From NCBI RefSeq assembly GCF_025340265.1, contig NZ_CP022707.1, positions 992,501 to 1,056,500 on the forward strand: a stretch of 64,000 nucleotides of DNA, written 5' to 3'. The DNA comes from Novosphingobium sp. 9. Its GTDB lineage: Bacteria; Pseudomonadota; Alphaproteobacteria; Sphingomonadales; Sphingomonadaceae. Of the stretch, positions 26,979-35,619 are shown piece after piece. The notes beneath the pieces were generated by a model. It was not told where the DNA came from. It saw nothing but the letters and a program-made list of their open reading frames with translations, and searched no databases. The position numbers and the translations under genes are program-made. Each line of letters starts with the position of its first letter. The first letter of the stretch is position 1.

Positions 26979-27545
26979 CTATCTTGAATGCCGGGTCTTG
27001 CGCACTGGTGCGCTGAGAATCTGACGATATTTCCATGCTGTGCCGGCAATCGTCAGGCATGCGGCAAGGTCGATGAGGTAGTTCGGTCGCAGGATGCCGC
27101 CGTGATAAAGCAGGGCATCGACCCCATGCAGCGATATCATCCGAAGGGTAACCAGCAGTATCTCTGCCACTGCTGCAATCCGCGAGGCCAGTATCATAAG
27201 GGCGGCCGGATGCATGGCTGCACGGCGCTTCGAGGTCTTGTACAGGATCCAGCAGGAGGCTCCAGTTGTCACTGCGATGATAAGCAGGACAAGCGGGGTC
27301 TGCAGGTCACGCCTTTCTGAATAGACCTGATCTGCCCTGGCGATGCCGCGCATCGTATCGGAAAAATTCTGTTCGACGTTGAACAGCCGCATGCAGATCA
27401 TCACGACGAACAGCCCAATCATCAGCCACCAGTTGATCTTGTCTTTTGTCGGAAGACTCCTGCCGATGCCGAAAAGGGCCGTGCGTAGCGTGACGGCCGC
27501 ACACAGCGCATAAAGGATGATGGCGAACAGGGCTGCTGGAGACAT
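26979..27545 (-). CDS. Unknown integral membrane protein
   Basis: 188 residues; family not recognised. Four predicted membrane helices (about 5-25, 39-55, 84-104 and 115-135) plus a weaker one near 155-170, and a basic C-terminus (RKTRHSR). It is convergent with the preceding operon and lies between the two copies of the export/kinase pair, so it belongs to the unique 3.6-kb stretch flanked by the duplication. No catalytic motif is seen. Confidence 0.65.
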   Translation of the reverse strand: MSPAALFAIILYALCAAVTLRTALFGIGRSLPTKDKINWWLMIGLFVVMICMRLFNVEQNFSDTMRGIARADQVYSERRDLQTPLVLLIIAVTTGASCWILYKTSKRRAAMHPAALMILASRIAAVAEILLVTLRMISLHGVDALLYHGGILRPNYLIDLAACLTIAGTAWKYRQILSAPVRKTRHSR

Positions 27546-27910
27546 CTGGCTGTTTTATCCGGTTGGCGTTGCGTCGCGGGAAGGCGGCTCTGCATTTTAC
27601 GCAGACAAGAGCGTTGTTAGCATAAATTGGCAGTCGTGGAATGGATGCCAGGATTGCAATTGGGGCAAACCTGTTTCGCGTGGAGCGCTGTTTTTCGCCA
27701 TATTTTCTGAAATGCGAAGGGGCTTTGGGCTGATATTTTCTGCCAGATAAGTCAATCTCCGAAAATTTCTATAAATCCCTGCTTATATTCTAAATTACGT
27801 CAATTTTTTTGATATGAATGTCCTAATTATCCAGTGAAAATGGGATGTTGAGTGCGGTATTTGGATTCTGGTGCAATTTTTCCTCGATGCGCAGAAAGGT
27901 GATATTCGAA
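27546..27910. other. AT-rich gap before the second export/kinase copy
   Basis: No convincing gene. The last about 130 bp (27750-27880) are clearly AT-rich for this genome, with several TATAAT-like stretches, and should hold the promoter of the second gene pair, which differs from that of copy 1. A 77-codon open frame at 27517-27750 looks non-coding. Confidence 0.55.
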
Positions 27911-27950
27911 TTTTGTGTATCTTGCTGATTTTGGAGTGTGAGTTTAAGGG

Positions 27951-28700
27951 TTGTTTCGTATTCGTATTTGTAGACGGGGACATGGCTTGAGGGTCTGGGA
28001 TATTTGGGCTCGGAGTGTTCCGTGCGCTTTGGTTTGTCTGGCGCTTTCGGGGTGCGGGAGCACGCCGGCGCCGCCGGTTGTGGGCCGTATATCGCCGCCT
28101 GCTGTGACGTCCCAGGGGCAGGAGGCGTTCGTGTCTCCGGGTGCGGGGAACGGTGTTCTTCGTGCAGGGGACGTGATTTCGGTTCAGGTTTTCCGGGAGG
28201 CTGACCTGTCTCTGGATGCGACGCCGATTGCCGAGGACGGGACGATTGCGCTGCCGCTGATCGGAACGATCAAGGCGGCGGGCCTGACGCCGGCGCAGCT
28301 TTCGCAGCAGGTGACGCAGCGTCTGTCGAAGACATATCTGGTCTCGCCACAGGTGACGGTCAACCTTCAGCAGTATGCCTCGCACCTGGTGTCGGTCGAG
28401 GGCGCTGTGGAGAAGCCCGGGGTCTATCCGTTTGCGGGCGAGGCCCGTCTGTCGAGCGCGGTGGCGCTGGCGGGCGGCACCAGCGATGTCGCCAAGATGA
28501 AGCAGGTGGTGATCTTCCGCCACGATGCGCAGGGGCAGAGCGTTGCGGTGTTCGACTATTCGGCAGTTCAGGCCGGGACGATGATCGACCCGGTGCTGAT
28601 GCCGGGTGACCGGGTCGTGGTGGGGCTTTCGGGCATGACCCAGGCCTGGCAGGATCTGGTCAAGTCGCTTCCGGCTCTTGCCATTTTCACGCGTTTGTAA
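27951..28700 (+). CDS. Outer-membrane polysaccharide export lipoprotein (Wza/OPX family), copy 2
   Basis: Same 249-residue protein as the gene at 21275, with no base difference seen. Lipobox LSGC at Cys35, polysaccharide-export domain and SLBB domain as there. Only the promoter differs. Two identical OPX genes would raise dosage or serve two sets of partners. The start codon question (TTG 27951 or 27987) is the same. Confidence 0.9.
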   Translation: MFRIRICRRGHGLRVWDIWARSVPCALVCLALSGCGSTPAPPVVGRISPPAVTSQGQEAFVSPGAGNGVLRAGDVISVQVFREADLSLDATPIAEDGTIALPLIGTIKAAGLTPAQLSQQVTQRLSKTYLVSPQVTVNLQQYASHLVSVEGAVEKPGVYPFAGEARLSSAVALAGGTSDVAKMKQVVIFRHDAQGQSVAVFDYSAVQAGTMIDPVLMPGDRVVVGLSGMTQAWQDLVKSLPALAIFTRL

Positions 28701-28714
28701 GGGTCTGGATCTCC

Positions 28715-30940
28715 ATGGATAATCATGAACTGGCGCCTGTGGCGTCATCCTGGGCGGATCGTTACATAGCCGACGAACGGGGCGCGGGAGACTATCCTGC
28801 GGCGGCGCAGGGCGCAGGGATGATCAGCATGGCGCAGGTGCGCGGGGCGCTGTGGCGCCAGCGCTATGTCGTCGGCGGGATCGTGCTGGTGTGCCTGGTG
28901 CTGGGTCTGGTGGCGACGCTGCTGATGCGGCCGGTCTACCAGGCGACGGCGACGGTGCGGGTCGACCAGCAGATGGGGCAGATCGTGGAAGGTCAGGACC
29001 TGGCCAACCCGATGATCGCCTCGAACGAGTTGCCGCGCTATCTCAAGACGCTTTCGGCGGTGATCGGCAGCCATTCGATGGCGCTGCGGGTCGCCGATAA
29101 GCTGGGTCTGGATCGCGATCCGGCATTTGTTGGCGACGACAAGGGCGATGGCAAGCTGCAGACCCGGCAGGCCCGTCTGGATCGGGCGGCGCGCAAGATC
29201 GCGGCGAACGTGTCGGTCGATGCGCCGGGCGATACGCGGATCATGGCGATCTCGTACAAGTCGCCCGGTCGCGAGGAGGCGGCGCGTCTGGCGAATGCCT
29301 ACGCCAGCCTGTTCGTGGCCGATGACGCGCAGCGTTCGATGGATACCAACAGCTACGCGCGCCAGGTCCTGCAGCAGCAGATCGATGCGACGCGCGACCA
29401 GCTGGCCAAGTCGGAAATGCAGGCGGTGAACTATGCGCGTGCGAACCAGCTGATCATGCCGATGGGCAGCGGAAGCGGCGGCGGCGATGGCGGTTCGAGC
29501 GACGGCCAGAGCGGCGGCGGCGGCGGTGGCGCCCAGACCCTGACCGGGGCGACGCTGATGTCGATGAACAGTGCCCGTTCGGGACTGGTATCGGCGCGGA
29601 TCCAGGCCGAACAGCACTGGAACGTGGTGTCCGGCATGCCGGCGCTGAGCATTCCCGAGGTGCAGCAGAACTCGGCGATCCAGACGCTGCAGGGGCAGCG
29701 TGCGGATCTGGCCGGGCAGCTGGCGCAGCTGAAGCAGCGTTACAAGGCGGGCTATCCGCAGGTTGACGAGCTGACGATGCAGATCCACTCGCTCGACCAG
29801 CAGATCGCGCAGACGGCCAGCCAGATCAAGGCGTCGATCAAGGCGCAGTACGAGGTGGCCAAGCAGCAGGAAGGGGCGATGGATACCGAGATCACGAAGG
29901 TCTCGAGCCAGACGCTTGCCGAGCAGGATCGCCAGGTCGAATACAGCCTGCTGAACCGCAACACCGATGCGTTGCGCCAGCAGATGACCTCGCTGATGCA
30001 GCGCTACAACGAGATCGCTTCGGCCTCGGATATCCATGCGAACAATCTGACGCTGCTGGATACGGCCGAAGCCCCGGCCTCGGCGGTCTCGCCCAACATC
30101 TACAAGAACATGATGCTGGCGCTGGGCGCGGGTATCGTGCTGGCCTTCGGCGCTGCGCTGCTGCGCGAGATGCTCGACGACAGCCTGCACTCGCCCGAGG
30201 ACGTGGAAGCCAAGCTGGGCGTGCACCTGCTGGGGATCACGCCGCATGTCGAGGTGGACAAGCTGGAGGAGGCGATGGGTCGCGCAGGGGCGCTGTCGGA
30301 GGCTTATGCCTCGCTGCGCACGGCGATCGAATATGCCGCCCCGGCGATCCCGCACCGCGTGATCCAGTTCACCTCGAGCCAGGCCTCGGAAGGCAAGACG
30401 ACGACCTCGACTTCGCTGGCAGGTCAGTACGCGGCGCTGGGCCGCCGGGTGCTGGTGATCGACGCAGACTTGCGCAAGCCCACGATCGGGCGGGCGCTGA
30501 TCGGTCGCAAGGCCGAGCATGGTCTGGTCGACGTGCTGCTGGGGCACCGCACGTTCGAGGACGTGGCGGTGTCGGTGTCCGGCAGCATGGACGTGATCCC
30601 GTGCGGGCATATCCCGCCCAACCCGGTGGAAATCCTCTCGTCGGCGGCCTTTGCGCAGTTCATCGAGAGCCATCGCAAGGCCTACGATCTGGTGCTGATC
30701 GATTCGCCGCCGGTGATCGGTCTGGCCGACGCGGTGCTGATCGGCCGCGTCGCCGATCACATCGTCTTCGTGGTCGAGGCCAACCGTTCGCACTTCGGCC
30801 AGGCCAAGGCCGCGATGCGCCGCCTCGGACAGGTCCACGCCAAGGTCATCGGCGCCGTCCTCACCAAGTACCGCGCTCAGGAAGCCGGGCACTCATACGA
30901 ATATGCATACAACTACTATTCATACGGAAAAGAAAACTGA
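28715..30940 (+). CDS. Polysaccharide co-polymerase/bacterial tyrosine kinase (Wzc family), copy 2
   Basis: 741 residues, differing from the copy at 22039 only by Val618Ala, in the kinase domain between Walker A' and Walker B. Membrane helices, Gly/Ser linker, all nucleotide-binding motifs and the C-terminal tyrosine cluster are unchanged, so both copies should be active. It is followed by a terminator and then a (frameshifted) GT4 gene, not by the ligase/polymerase seen behind copy 1. Confidence 0.93.
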   Translation: MDNHELAPVASSWADRYIADERGAGDYPAAAQGAGMISMAQVRGALWRQRYVVGGIVLVCLVLGLVATLLMRPVYQATATVRVDQQMGQIVEGQDLANPMIASNELPRYLKTLSAVIGSHSMALRVADKLGLDRDPAFVGDDKGDGKLQTRQARLDRAARKIAANVSVDAPGDTRIMAISYKSPGREEAARLANAYASLFVADDAQRSMDTNSYARQVLQQQIDATRDQLAKSEMQAVNYARANQLIMPMGSGSGGGDGGSSDGQSGGGGGGAQTLTGATLMSMNSARSGLVSARIQAEQHWNVVSGMPALSIPEVQQNSAIQTLQGQRADLAGQLAQLKQRYKAGYPQVDELTMQIHSLDQQIAQTASQIKASIKAQYEVAKQQEGAMDTEITKVSSQTLAEQDRQVEYSLLNRNTDALRQQMTSLMQRYNEIASASDIHANNLTLLDTAEAPASAVSPNIYKNMMLALGAGIVLAFGAALLREMLDDSLHSPEDVEAKLGVHLLGITPHVEVDKLEEAMGRAGALSEAYASLRTAIEYAAPAIPHRVIQFTSSQASEGKTTTSTSLAGQYAALGRRVLVIDADLRKPTIGRALIGRKAEHGLVDVLLGHRTFEDVAVSVSGSMDVIPCGHIPPNPVEILSSAAFAQFIESHRKAYDLVLIDSPPVIGLADAVLIGRVADHIVFVVEANRSHFGQAKAAMRRLGQVHAKVIGAVLTKYRAQEAGHSYEYAYNYYSYGKEN

Positions 30941-30957
30941 CACATATATAATTAAAA

Positions 30958-31025
30958 AAAGGGGGGTCATGGGTCTCCTCTTTCTTGGCGGTTGTGTCGA
31001 AGCCTAAGAGGCCCCCTTTGTTTTT
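30958..31025 (+). terminator. Terminator-like structure after kinase copy 2
   Basis: The right arm AAGAGGCCCCCTTT (31006-31019) pairs with AAAGGGGG (30958-30965) and, after an 11-nt bulge, CCTCTT (30977-30982); GTTTTT follows. The long, interrupted stem makes it weaker than the other terminators here. Confidence 0.55.
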
Positions 31026-31065
31026 GGTGCCGTAAAATTCCGCATTCCGCGAATTTTCAAACGGA
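31026..31065. repeat. Interspersed hairpin motif, copy 1
   Basis: 40-bp motif with core AAAATTCCGC...GCGAATTTT that recurs at 44241-44278 with one substitution and two 1-base indels. The arms AAAATTC/GAATTTT can fold into a hairpin. It sits 15 bp before the GT4 gene start, so it would form part of that gene's leader. Confidence 0.7.
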
Positions 31066-31079
31066 CCTAAGGAAATCTC

Positions 31080-32289
31080 ATGTCTGCATCGACACCGACC
31101 GGTGAGCGGCATCTCGATGTCGTGCATGTATCCTGCGACTTTCCGGATCCGATCGTTGCGTTCAAGACGCCGGTCATCCGCACTCTGCTGGAACTGACGC
31201 AAAATGATTTCAGCCATCGCGTCTATTCGCTGAACCGCCAGTCGCCGTCAGCGCTTTCGTTTGGCAAATCGGTGATTGCAGGGCTGGGAAAGCCTGGCCT
31301 GACGATGCGGGCACAACCGTTCGAATGGGGAGAGGCGATCGAATACGAGGCGCCCGGTCGGGGCCTGTTTCTCGCAACGCTCATGCGGCAGGTCGGTGAA
31401 GAACTGGCTGCCGATCTGCGGGCTTCCGGCCGCGTGCCGGATCTTCTGGTGGCGCACAAGCTGTCGATCGAGGGTATCGCGGTTCAGCGCGCGGCCTTTT
31501 TGCTCGACCGGCCATATGCTCTGTCGATCCAGGGGGATACCGACACCAAGGTGTTGGCCGCGCGTCCGGACCTGAAGCGCGCCTTTGCCGGGATATTCCA
31601 TGGCGCGGCCATGGTCTTTCCGTTTGCGCCCTGGTCGCTGCGGCAGGTCGAAGGCAGGTTGGGGGCGCGAAGCGGGCCTTGTATTGCCCTGCCATGCCCG
31701 ACCGATCTTGACGAGCCGCTGCCCCCCTTGCGGGGGCGAGGGGCTGATCACCGCGTTCCATCTCAAGAATCACGCGCGCAAGAATCTGAAAGGTATGGTC
31801 GCGGCGCTTCGTTTGCTCGACGGAGAAGGCTTTCATGCCCGGCTTGGCGTGATCGGTGGCGGTAACGAGGAGCAGGTCGGCGCCTGCCGGGATATCGTGG
31901 TCGCGCATGCCGGAACGCATCTGGAAGGCGCGCTTGACCGCTCGGCCCTGCGCCAGCGCATGCGGCAGGCGCGCGCGTTCGTATGTCCTTCATTGCGCGA
32001 GAGCTTCGGGCTCGTATTCATCGAGGCGCTGTTTGCCGGTCTGCCCATCGTTTACCCGAAAGGGACAGCGGTTGACGGCTATTTTGACGGTCACGACTTC
32101 GCGATTGCCGTCGATGCCCGCGACCCCCGGTCGATCGCGCTAGGTATGCGCCGGGCCATCGAGGAAGAGGCGCAGCTCAAGGCCAGTCTTGCGCGGTGGC
32201 AAGGCAGTGCCGAGGCCAGACGCTTTCAACGTGCCAGCATCGGCGAGGCTTTTGCATCGGGCCTGCGGATGGCCGCAACCGCAGGATAG
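31080..32289 (+). pseudogene. Glycosyltransferase family 4/1, single-base frameshift
   Basis: The N-terminal frame (HLDVVHVSCDFPDPIVAF, to about residue 218) runs out of family sequence at PLPPLRG. The C-terminal GT-B half (GLITAFHLKNHARKNLKG, then the donor-site SFGLVFIEALFAGLPIVYPKG) continues in another frame to 32289. Removing one G from the GGGGG run at 31732-31736 gives PLPPLRGEGLITAF and one protein of about 402 residues, a normal GT4 length. It is 139 bp after the second kinase gene. As written the donor-binding half is lost; homopolymer slippage or a sequencing error are both possible. Confidence 0.85.
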
Positions 32290-32308
32290 CTCGTCTTGCG
32301 CCCGTGGG

Positions 32309-33721
32309 TCAGGCGGGAGTTGCGACTTCGCTTGCCGCTGCTGGCGTCTTGGCGGCCAGCGCATTCACGAAATCCTCGCGCCAGCGAATCACATCCTGTT
32401 CACGGACCGATGCGAGCAGTTTCTCGTGCCGCTTCTTGCGTTCGGCCAGAGGCATGGTGAGTGCGCGTTCTATAGCTTCGGAGACATGCTCGATCGAGTG
32501 CGGGTTGATGAGGAGTGCATCCTTGAGCTGGTGCGCGGCGCCTGCGAATTGCGAGAGGATCAGCACGCCGGGATTCTCCGGATCCTGCGCGGCGATGTAT
32601 TCCTTGGCAACGAGGTTCATGCCGTCGCGCAGGGGAGTAACGAGCCCGATGTCGGCCGCCCGGTAAAACCCCGCGAGTTGTGCGCGCGGATAGCCGCGGT
32701 TGACGTAGCGGATGGGGACGAAGCCGACGTCCGCATGGGCCCCGTTGATGTGGCCGGTCTTGCGTTCGAGATCTTCGCGAATCTGCTGGTAGCTGGCGAC
32801 ATCCCCGCGTGAAGGCGGGGCGATCTGGAGGAGTACCACGTCTCCGGCGTTATCGGGATGGTCGCCCAGATAGCGCCCGAAACTCTCGAAACGTTCGCCA
32901 AGGCCTTTGGAATAGTCGAGGCGATCGACACCGATCATGATCTTGCGGCCGCGGACGCTGGATTTCAGACGCTCATAGGCCTCCTGCGCTTCGGCGCCGC
33001 GTGAGGCTTCGGTGAATTCTTCGTAATCGACCCCGATCGGGAAAGCACGGGCCAGTACCTTGCGGCCATTGTATTCGATGGTGTTGTCGAGGCCGACCTT
33101 CAGCCCCATTTCCTTCTGGACGTAGTGCAGGAAGCTTTCCAGCCACTCGGTCGTCTGGAAGCCGATCACGTCACACTCCAGCATCGAGGATACCAGTCGC
33201 TCGTGGAACGGCAGCGAGGTCAGCAGGCGTGTCGGCGGCCAGGGCGTATGCAGGAACAGGCCGATGCGGTTCTTTATCCCGCGTCGACGCAGCATCGAGC
33301 CCAGTGGCAGCAGATGATAATCGTGGATCCACACAAGATCGTCAGGCTCGATCAGGGGGGATACGCTGTCGGCGAAGCGTTCGTTGACGCGTTCATAGCC
33401 TTCGCCGAAATTGCGGTCGTATTCGGTCAGGTCGATACGATAGTGAAACAGCGGCCAGAGCGTCCGGTTGGCATAGCCGTTGTAGTATTCCTCGACGTCC
33501 TGGGGTTCCAGGTCGATCGTTGCAGTGGTGACATCGTCGTTGCGTTGCATGTCGAGGTGGCCGGTGAACTCCTCGGTTTCCTGCCCCGACCAGCCAAACC
33601 AGATACCGCGATGCTCGCGCAGTGCAGAATTGAGCGCCACGGCAAGCCCCCCTTGCGCGCCGGCTGCGCCCGCAGCCTTGGGCACCGAAACCCGGTTGGA
33701 GATCACGACAAGTCGTTTCAT
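32309..33721 (-). CDS. otsA: Trehalose-6-phosphate synthase (UDP-forming)
   Basis: 470 residues, GT20, GT-B fold. It has the N-terminal loop SNRVSVPKAAGAAGAQGGL that closes on glucose-6-phosphate, WIHDYHLLPL, GVDRLDYSKGLGERF and the donor site RDGMNLVAKEYIAAQ. It joins UDP-glucose and glucose-6-phosphate to trehalose-6-phosphate. It is the third gene of otsB-GH15-otsA, 47 bp behind the GH15 gene. Standard length. Trehalose serves as an osmo- and desiccation protectant. Confidence 0.96.
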   Translation of the reverse strand: MKRLVVISNRVSVPKAAGAAGAQGGLAVALNSALREHRGIWFGWSGQETEEFTGHLDMQRNDDVTTATIDLEPQDVEEYYNGYANRTLWPLFHYRIDLTEYDRNFGEGYERVNERFADSVSPLIEPDDLVWIHDYHLLPLGSMLRRRGIKNRIGLFLHTPWPPTRLLTSLPFHERLVSSMLECDVIGFQTTEWLESFLHYVQKEMGLKVGLDNTIEYNGRKVLARAFPIGVDYEEFTEASRGAEAQEAYERLKSSVRGRKIMIGVDRLDYSKGLGERFESFGRYLGDHPDNAGDVVLLQIAPPSRGDVASYQQIREDLERKTGHINGAHADVGFVPIRYVNRGYPRAQLAGFYRAADIGLVTPLRDGMNLVAKEYIAAQDPENPGVLILSQFAGAAHQLKDALLINPHSIEHVSEAIERALTMPLAERKKRHEKLLASVREQDVIRWREDFVNALAAKTPAAASEVATPA

Positions 33722-33768
33722 TTTCTGCCCCTATTCGCGCTTTACACAGCGCCCGCAGGAGGCGCGCC

Positions 33769-35619
33769 TCAGCGCCAGTCCCGCCAGGACCGGGACAATT
33801 GCCCGGCACAGTTGATGATACCAACAAGCGAATAGGTCTGGGGAAAGTTCCCCCAAAGCTCACTCGTCTCGAAGTCCATGTCCTCGGACAGAAGTCCCGA
33901 TTTCGTCCGGTGGCTCAGCATCGCTTCGAACAGGCGGCGTGCTTCCTCATCGTTTCCGGAGCGATGCAGGGCCTCGATCAGCCAGAAGGTGCAGATGTTG
34001 AAAGCGGTTTCGGGCAGGCCGAAATCGTCTTCGTTGTCATAGCGCAGCATGTGCTCGCCGCGCCGTAGCGCGTTCTGTACCGCCTCCAGCGTCGACTGGA
34101 AGCGCGGATCGGCGGCGTCGACGAACCGCAGCTCGACCATCTGCAACAGGCTGGCATCGAGCTGCGAGCCGCCGAAGCTGGCGGCATAGTGGCCGCCCGC
34201 CGTATGTCCTTCGATTTCGTGCCAGGCCTTCTCGTCGATGGTGGCCCGAATGGTGTCTGCGCGATCACGCCATAGATCGGCGCGTTCGGTGAGGTCGAGG
34301 TGCTCGGCGGCATTGGCGAGGCGGTCGCACGCGGCCCAGCACATCACGCTCGTGTAAGTGTGGACGGCCGTGCGGGTGCGCAGTTCCCACAGGCCCGCAT
34401 CGGGCTGATCGTGGGTCTTCCAGGCCATTTCGCCCACGCGTTCGAGGCTGGCGAAGTCGTCATGCGTTGCCGGGCGCAAAAGGCGCTCGTCAGAGAAGGC
34501 CTGGATCGAGGGGAGGACGATCTGGCCATAGCAGTCGTTCTGAATCTGGTAGTAGGCCGCGTTGCCGATCCGCACGGGGCCCATACCGCGATAGCCGGCA
34601 AGATCCTTGGCTTCCCACTCGATGATCTCGCGTCCGCCGCTGACAGCATAGAGCGGCTGGATCGCGCCGCCTTCGGCATCGTCGATGATGTTGCGAAGAT
34701 AGGCGAGGTACTTTTCCAGCACGTCGAGCGCACCGAGGTGGTTGAGCGCCTGAACCGTATAGTAGGCGTCGCGAATCCAGCAGTAGCGGTAGTCCCAGTT
34801 GCGCTGGGAGCCGGGCGCTTCGGGGATCGAGGTGGTGAGCGCGGCGACGATCGCGCCGGTTTCCTCATGCTGGCACAGCTTCAGCGTGATCGCGGCGCGG
34901 ATAACCGCGTCCTGCCAGTCCATCGGCGTGGCAAGGCCGCGTACCCAGTTCATCCAGTAAGACTGAGTAAGCAGTCGCATCGTTTCCAGTTCGTGGCTGA
35001 CGTCGCCGACGAACGGCTCATCGGGGCCGAGGAAGAAGTGCAGGGGCCGCTCGACGCGGAAGTAGCGCTCGTCGAGGATGTAGCCCACCGGTGCATCGGT
35101 GGTAAGGCGCAGGGTGTTGCGTTCCACCAGATAGCGGATGTGGTTCGAGCCGTGGGTGATCTGTGCCAGATGGCTGCCATAACCGCTCATCGGGGTGAGG
35201 ATCGCACGGATGCGGGGCGAGCCTTTCACCGGCTTGACGATGCGCGCATAGGCGATCGGGCGATAGGTGCGCCCGAGCCGCTCGAAGCGCGGGCAGAAGT
35301 CGATCACATCGACGATCCCGCCGTTGGCGTCTTCCAGCCGGGTCACGAGGATGGGGGTGTTGCGCACGTAGCCTTGCGTGGCCGACACCTGATTTTCCAG
35401 CTCAAAGCGCCAGGTCCCGGCGTCCTGCCCCTTGTCGCCGCGCAGCAGCGCACAGAAGGTCGGGTCGCCGTCCACACGGGGGACGCAGCCCCAGACGAGC
35501 GCGCCTGCCTCGTCGATCAGGCCGGAGACCTGGCAGTTGCCGATGGGCCAGAGTTCGAGCGTGCTCATGCGGGCGGGCTCCTTGGTTGCAGCAGGGGTGT
35601 TCTGTGAAGGTACGGTCAA
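33769..35619 (-). CDS. Glycoside hydrolase family 15 protein (possible trehalase)
   Basis: 616 residues. An N-terminal beta-sandwich (TREH-type) domain is followed by the (alpha/alpha)6 barrel. Family runs visible: QRNWDYRYCWIRDAYYTVQAL (general-acid loop) and near the C-terminus GLLSEDMDFETSELWGNFPQTYSLVGI with the second catalytic Glu. There is no signal peptide, so it is cytoplasmic. GH15 contains glucoamylases, dextranases and, in mycobacteria, trehalases. Lying between otsB and otsA with 4-bp overlap to otsB, a trehalase role is the most economical inference; glucoamylase remains possible. An alternative start is Met18. Confidence 0.9.
   Translation of the reverse strand: MTVPSQNTPAATKEPARMSTLELWPIGNCQVSGLIDEAGALVWGCVPRVDGDPTFCALLRGDKGQDAGTWRFELENQVSATQGYVRNTPILVTRLEDANGGIVDVIDFCPRFERLGRTYRPIAYARIVKPVKGSPRIRAILTPMSGYGSHLAQITHGSNHIRYLVERNTLRLTTDAPVGYILDERYFRVERPLHFFLGPDEPFVGDVSHELETMRLLTQSYWMNWVRGLATPMDWQDAVIRAAITLKLCQHEETGAIVAALTTSIPEAPGSQRNWDYRYCWIRDAYYTVQALNHLGALDVLEKYLAYLRNIIDDAEGGAIQPLYAVSGGREIIEWEAKDLAGYRGMGPVRIGNAAYYQIQNDCYGQIVLPSIQAFSDERLLRPATHDDFASLERVGEMAWKTHDQPDAGLWELRTRTAVHTYTSVMCWAACDRLANAAEHLDLTERADLWRDRADTIRATIDEKAWHEIEGHTAGGHYAASFGGSQLDASLLQMVELRFVDAADPRFQSTLEAVQNALRRGEHMLRYDNEDDFGLPETAFNICTFWLIEALHRSGNDEEARRLFEAMLSHRTKSGLLSEDMDFETSELWGNFPQTYSLVGIINCAGQLSRSWRDWR

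Larger units (their letters stand above)
27911..30951 (+). repeat. 3.04-kb direct repeat, copy 2
   Basis: Second copy of 21235-24275, same orientation. Differences from copy 1 fall at 30340, 30391, 30412, 30442, 30496, 30547, 30567, 30607, 30787, 30889 and 30904. Ten are synonymous; the one at 30567 changes Val618 to Ala in the kinase. Sequences on both outer sides are unrelated to those of copy 1. Confidence 0.95.

Noticed and set aside
27517..27750. A 77-codon open frame in the AT-rich gap
   Set aside because: No SD, no similarity, and it overlaps the start of the membrane-protein gene on the other strand.
21235..30951. A composite transposon carrying polysaccharide genes
   Set aside because: The flanking repeats are the export/kinase genes themselves, with no transposase, terminal inverted repeats or target duplications.
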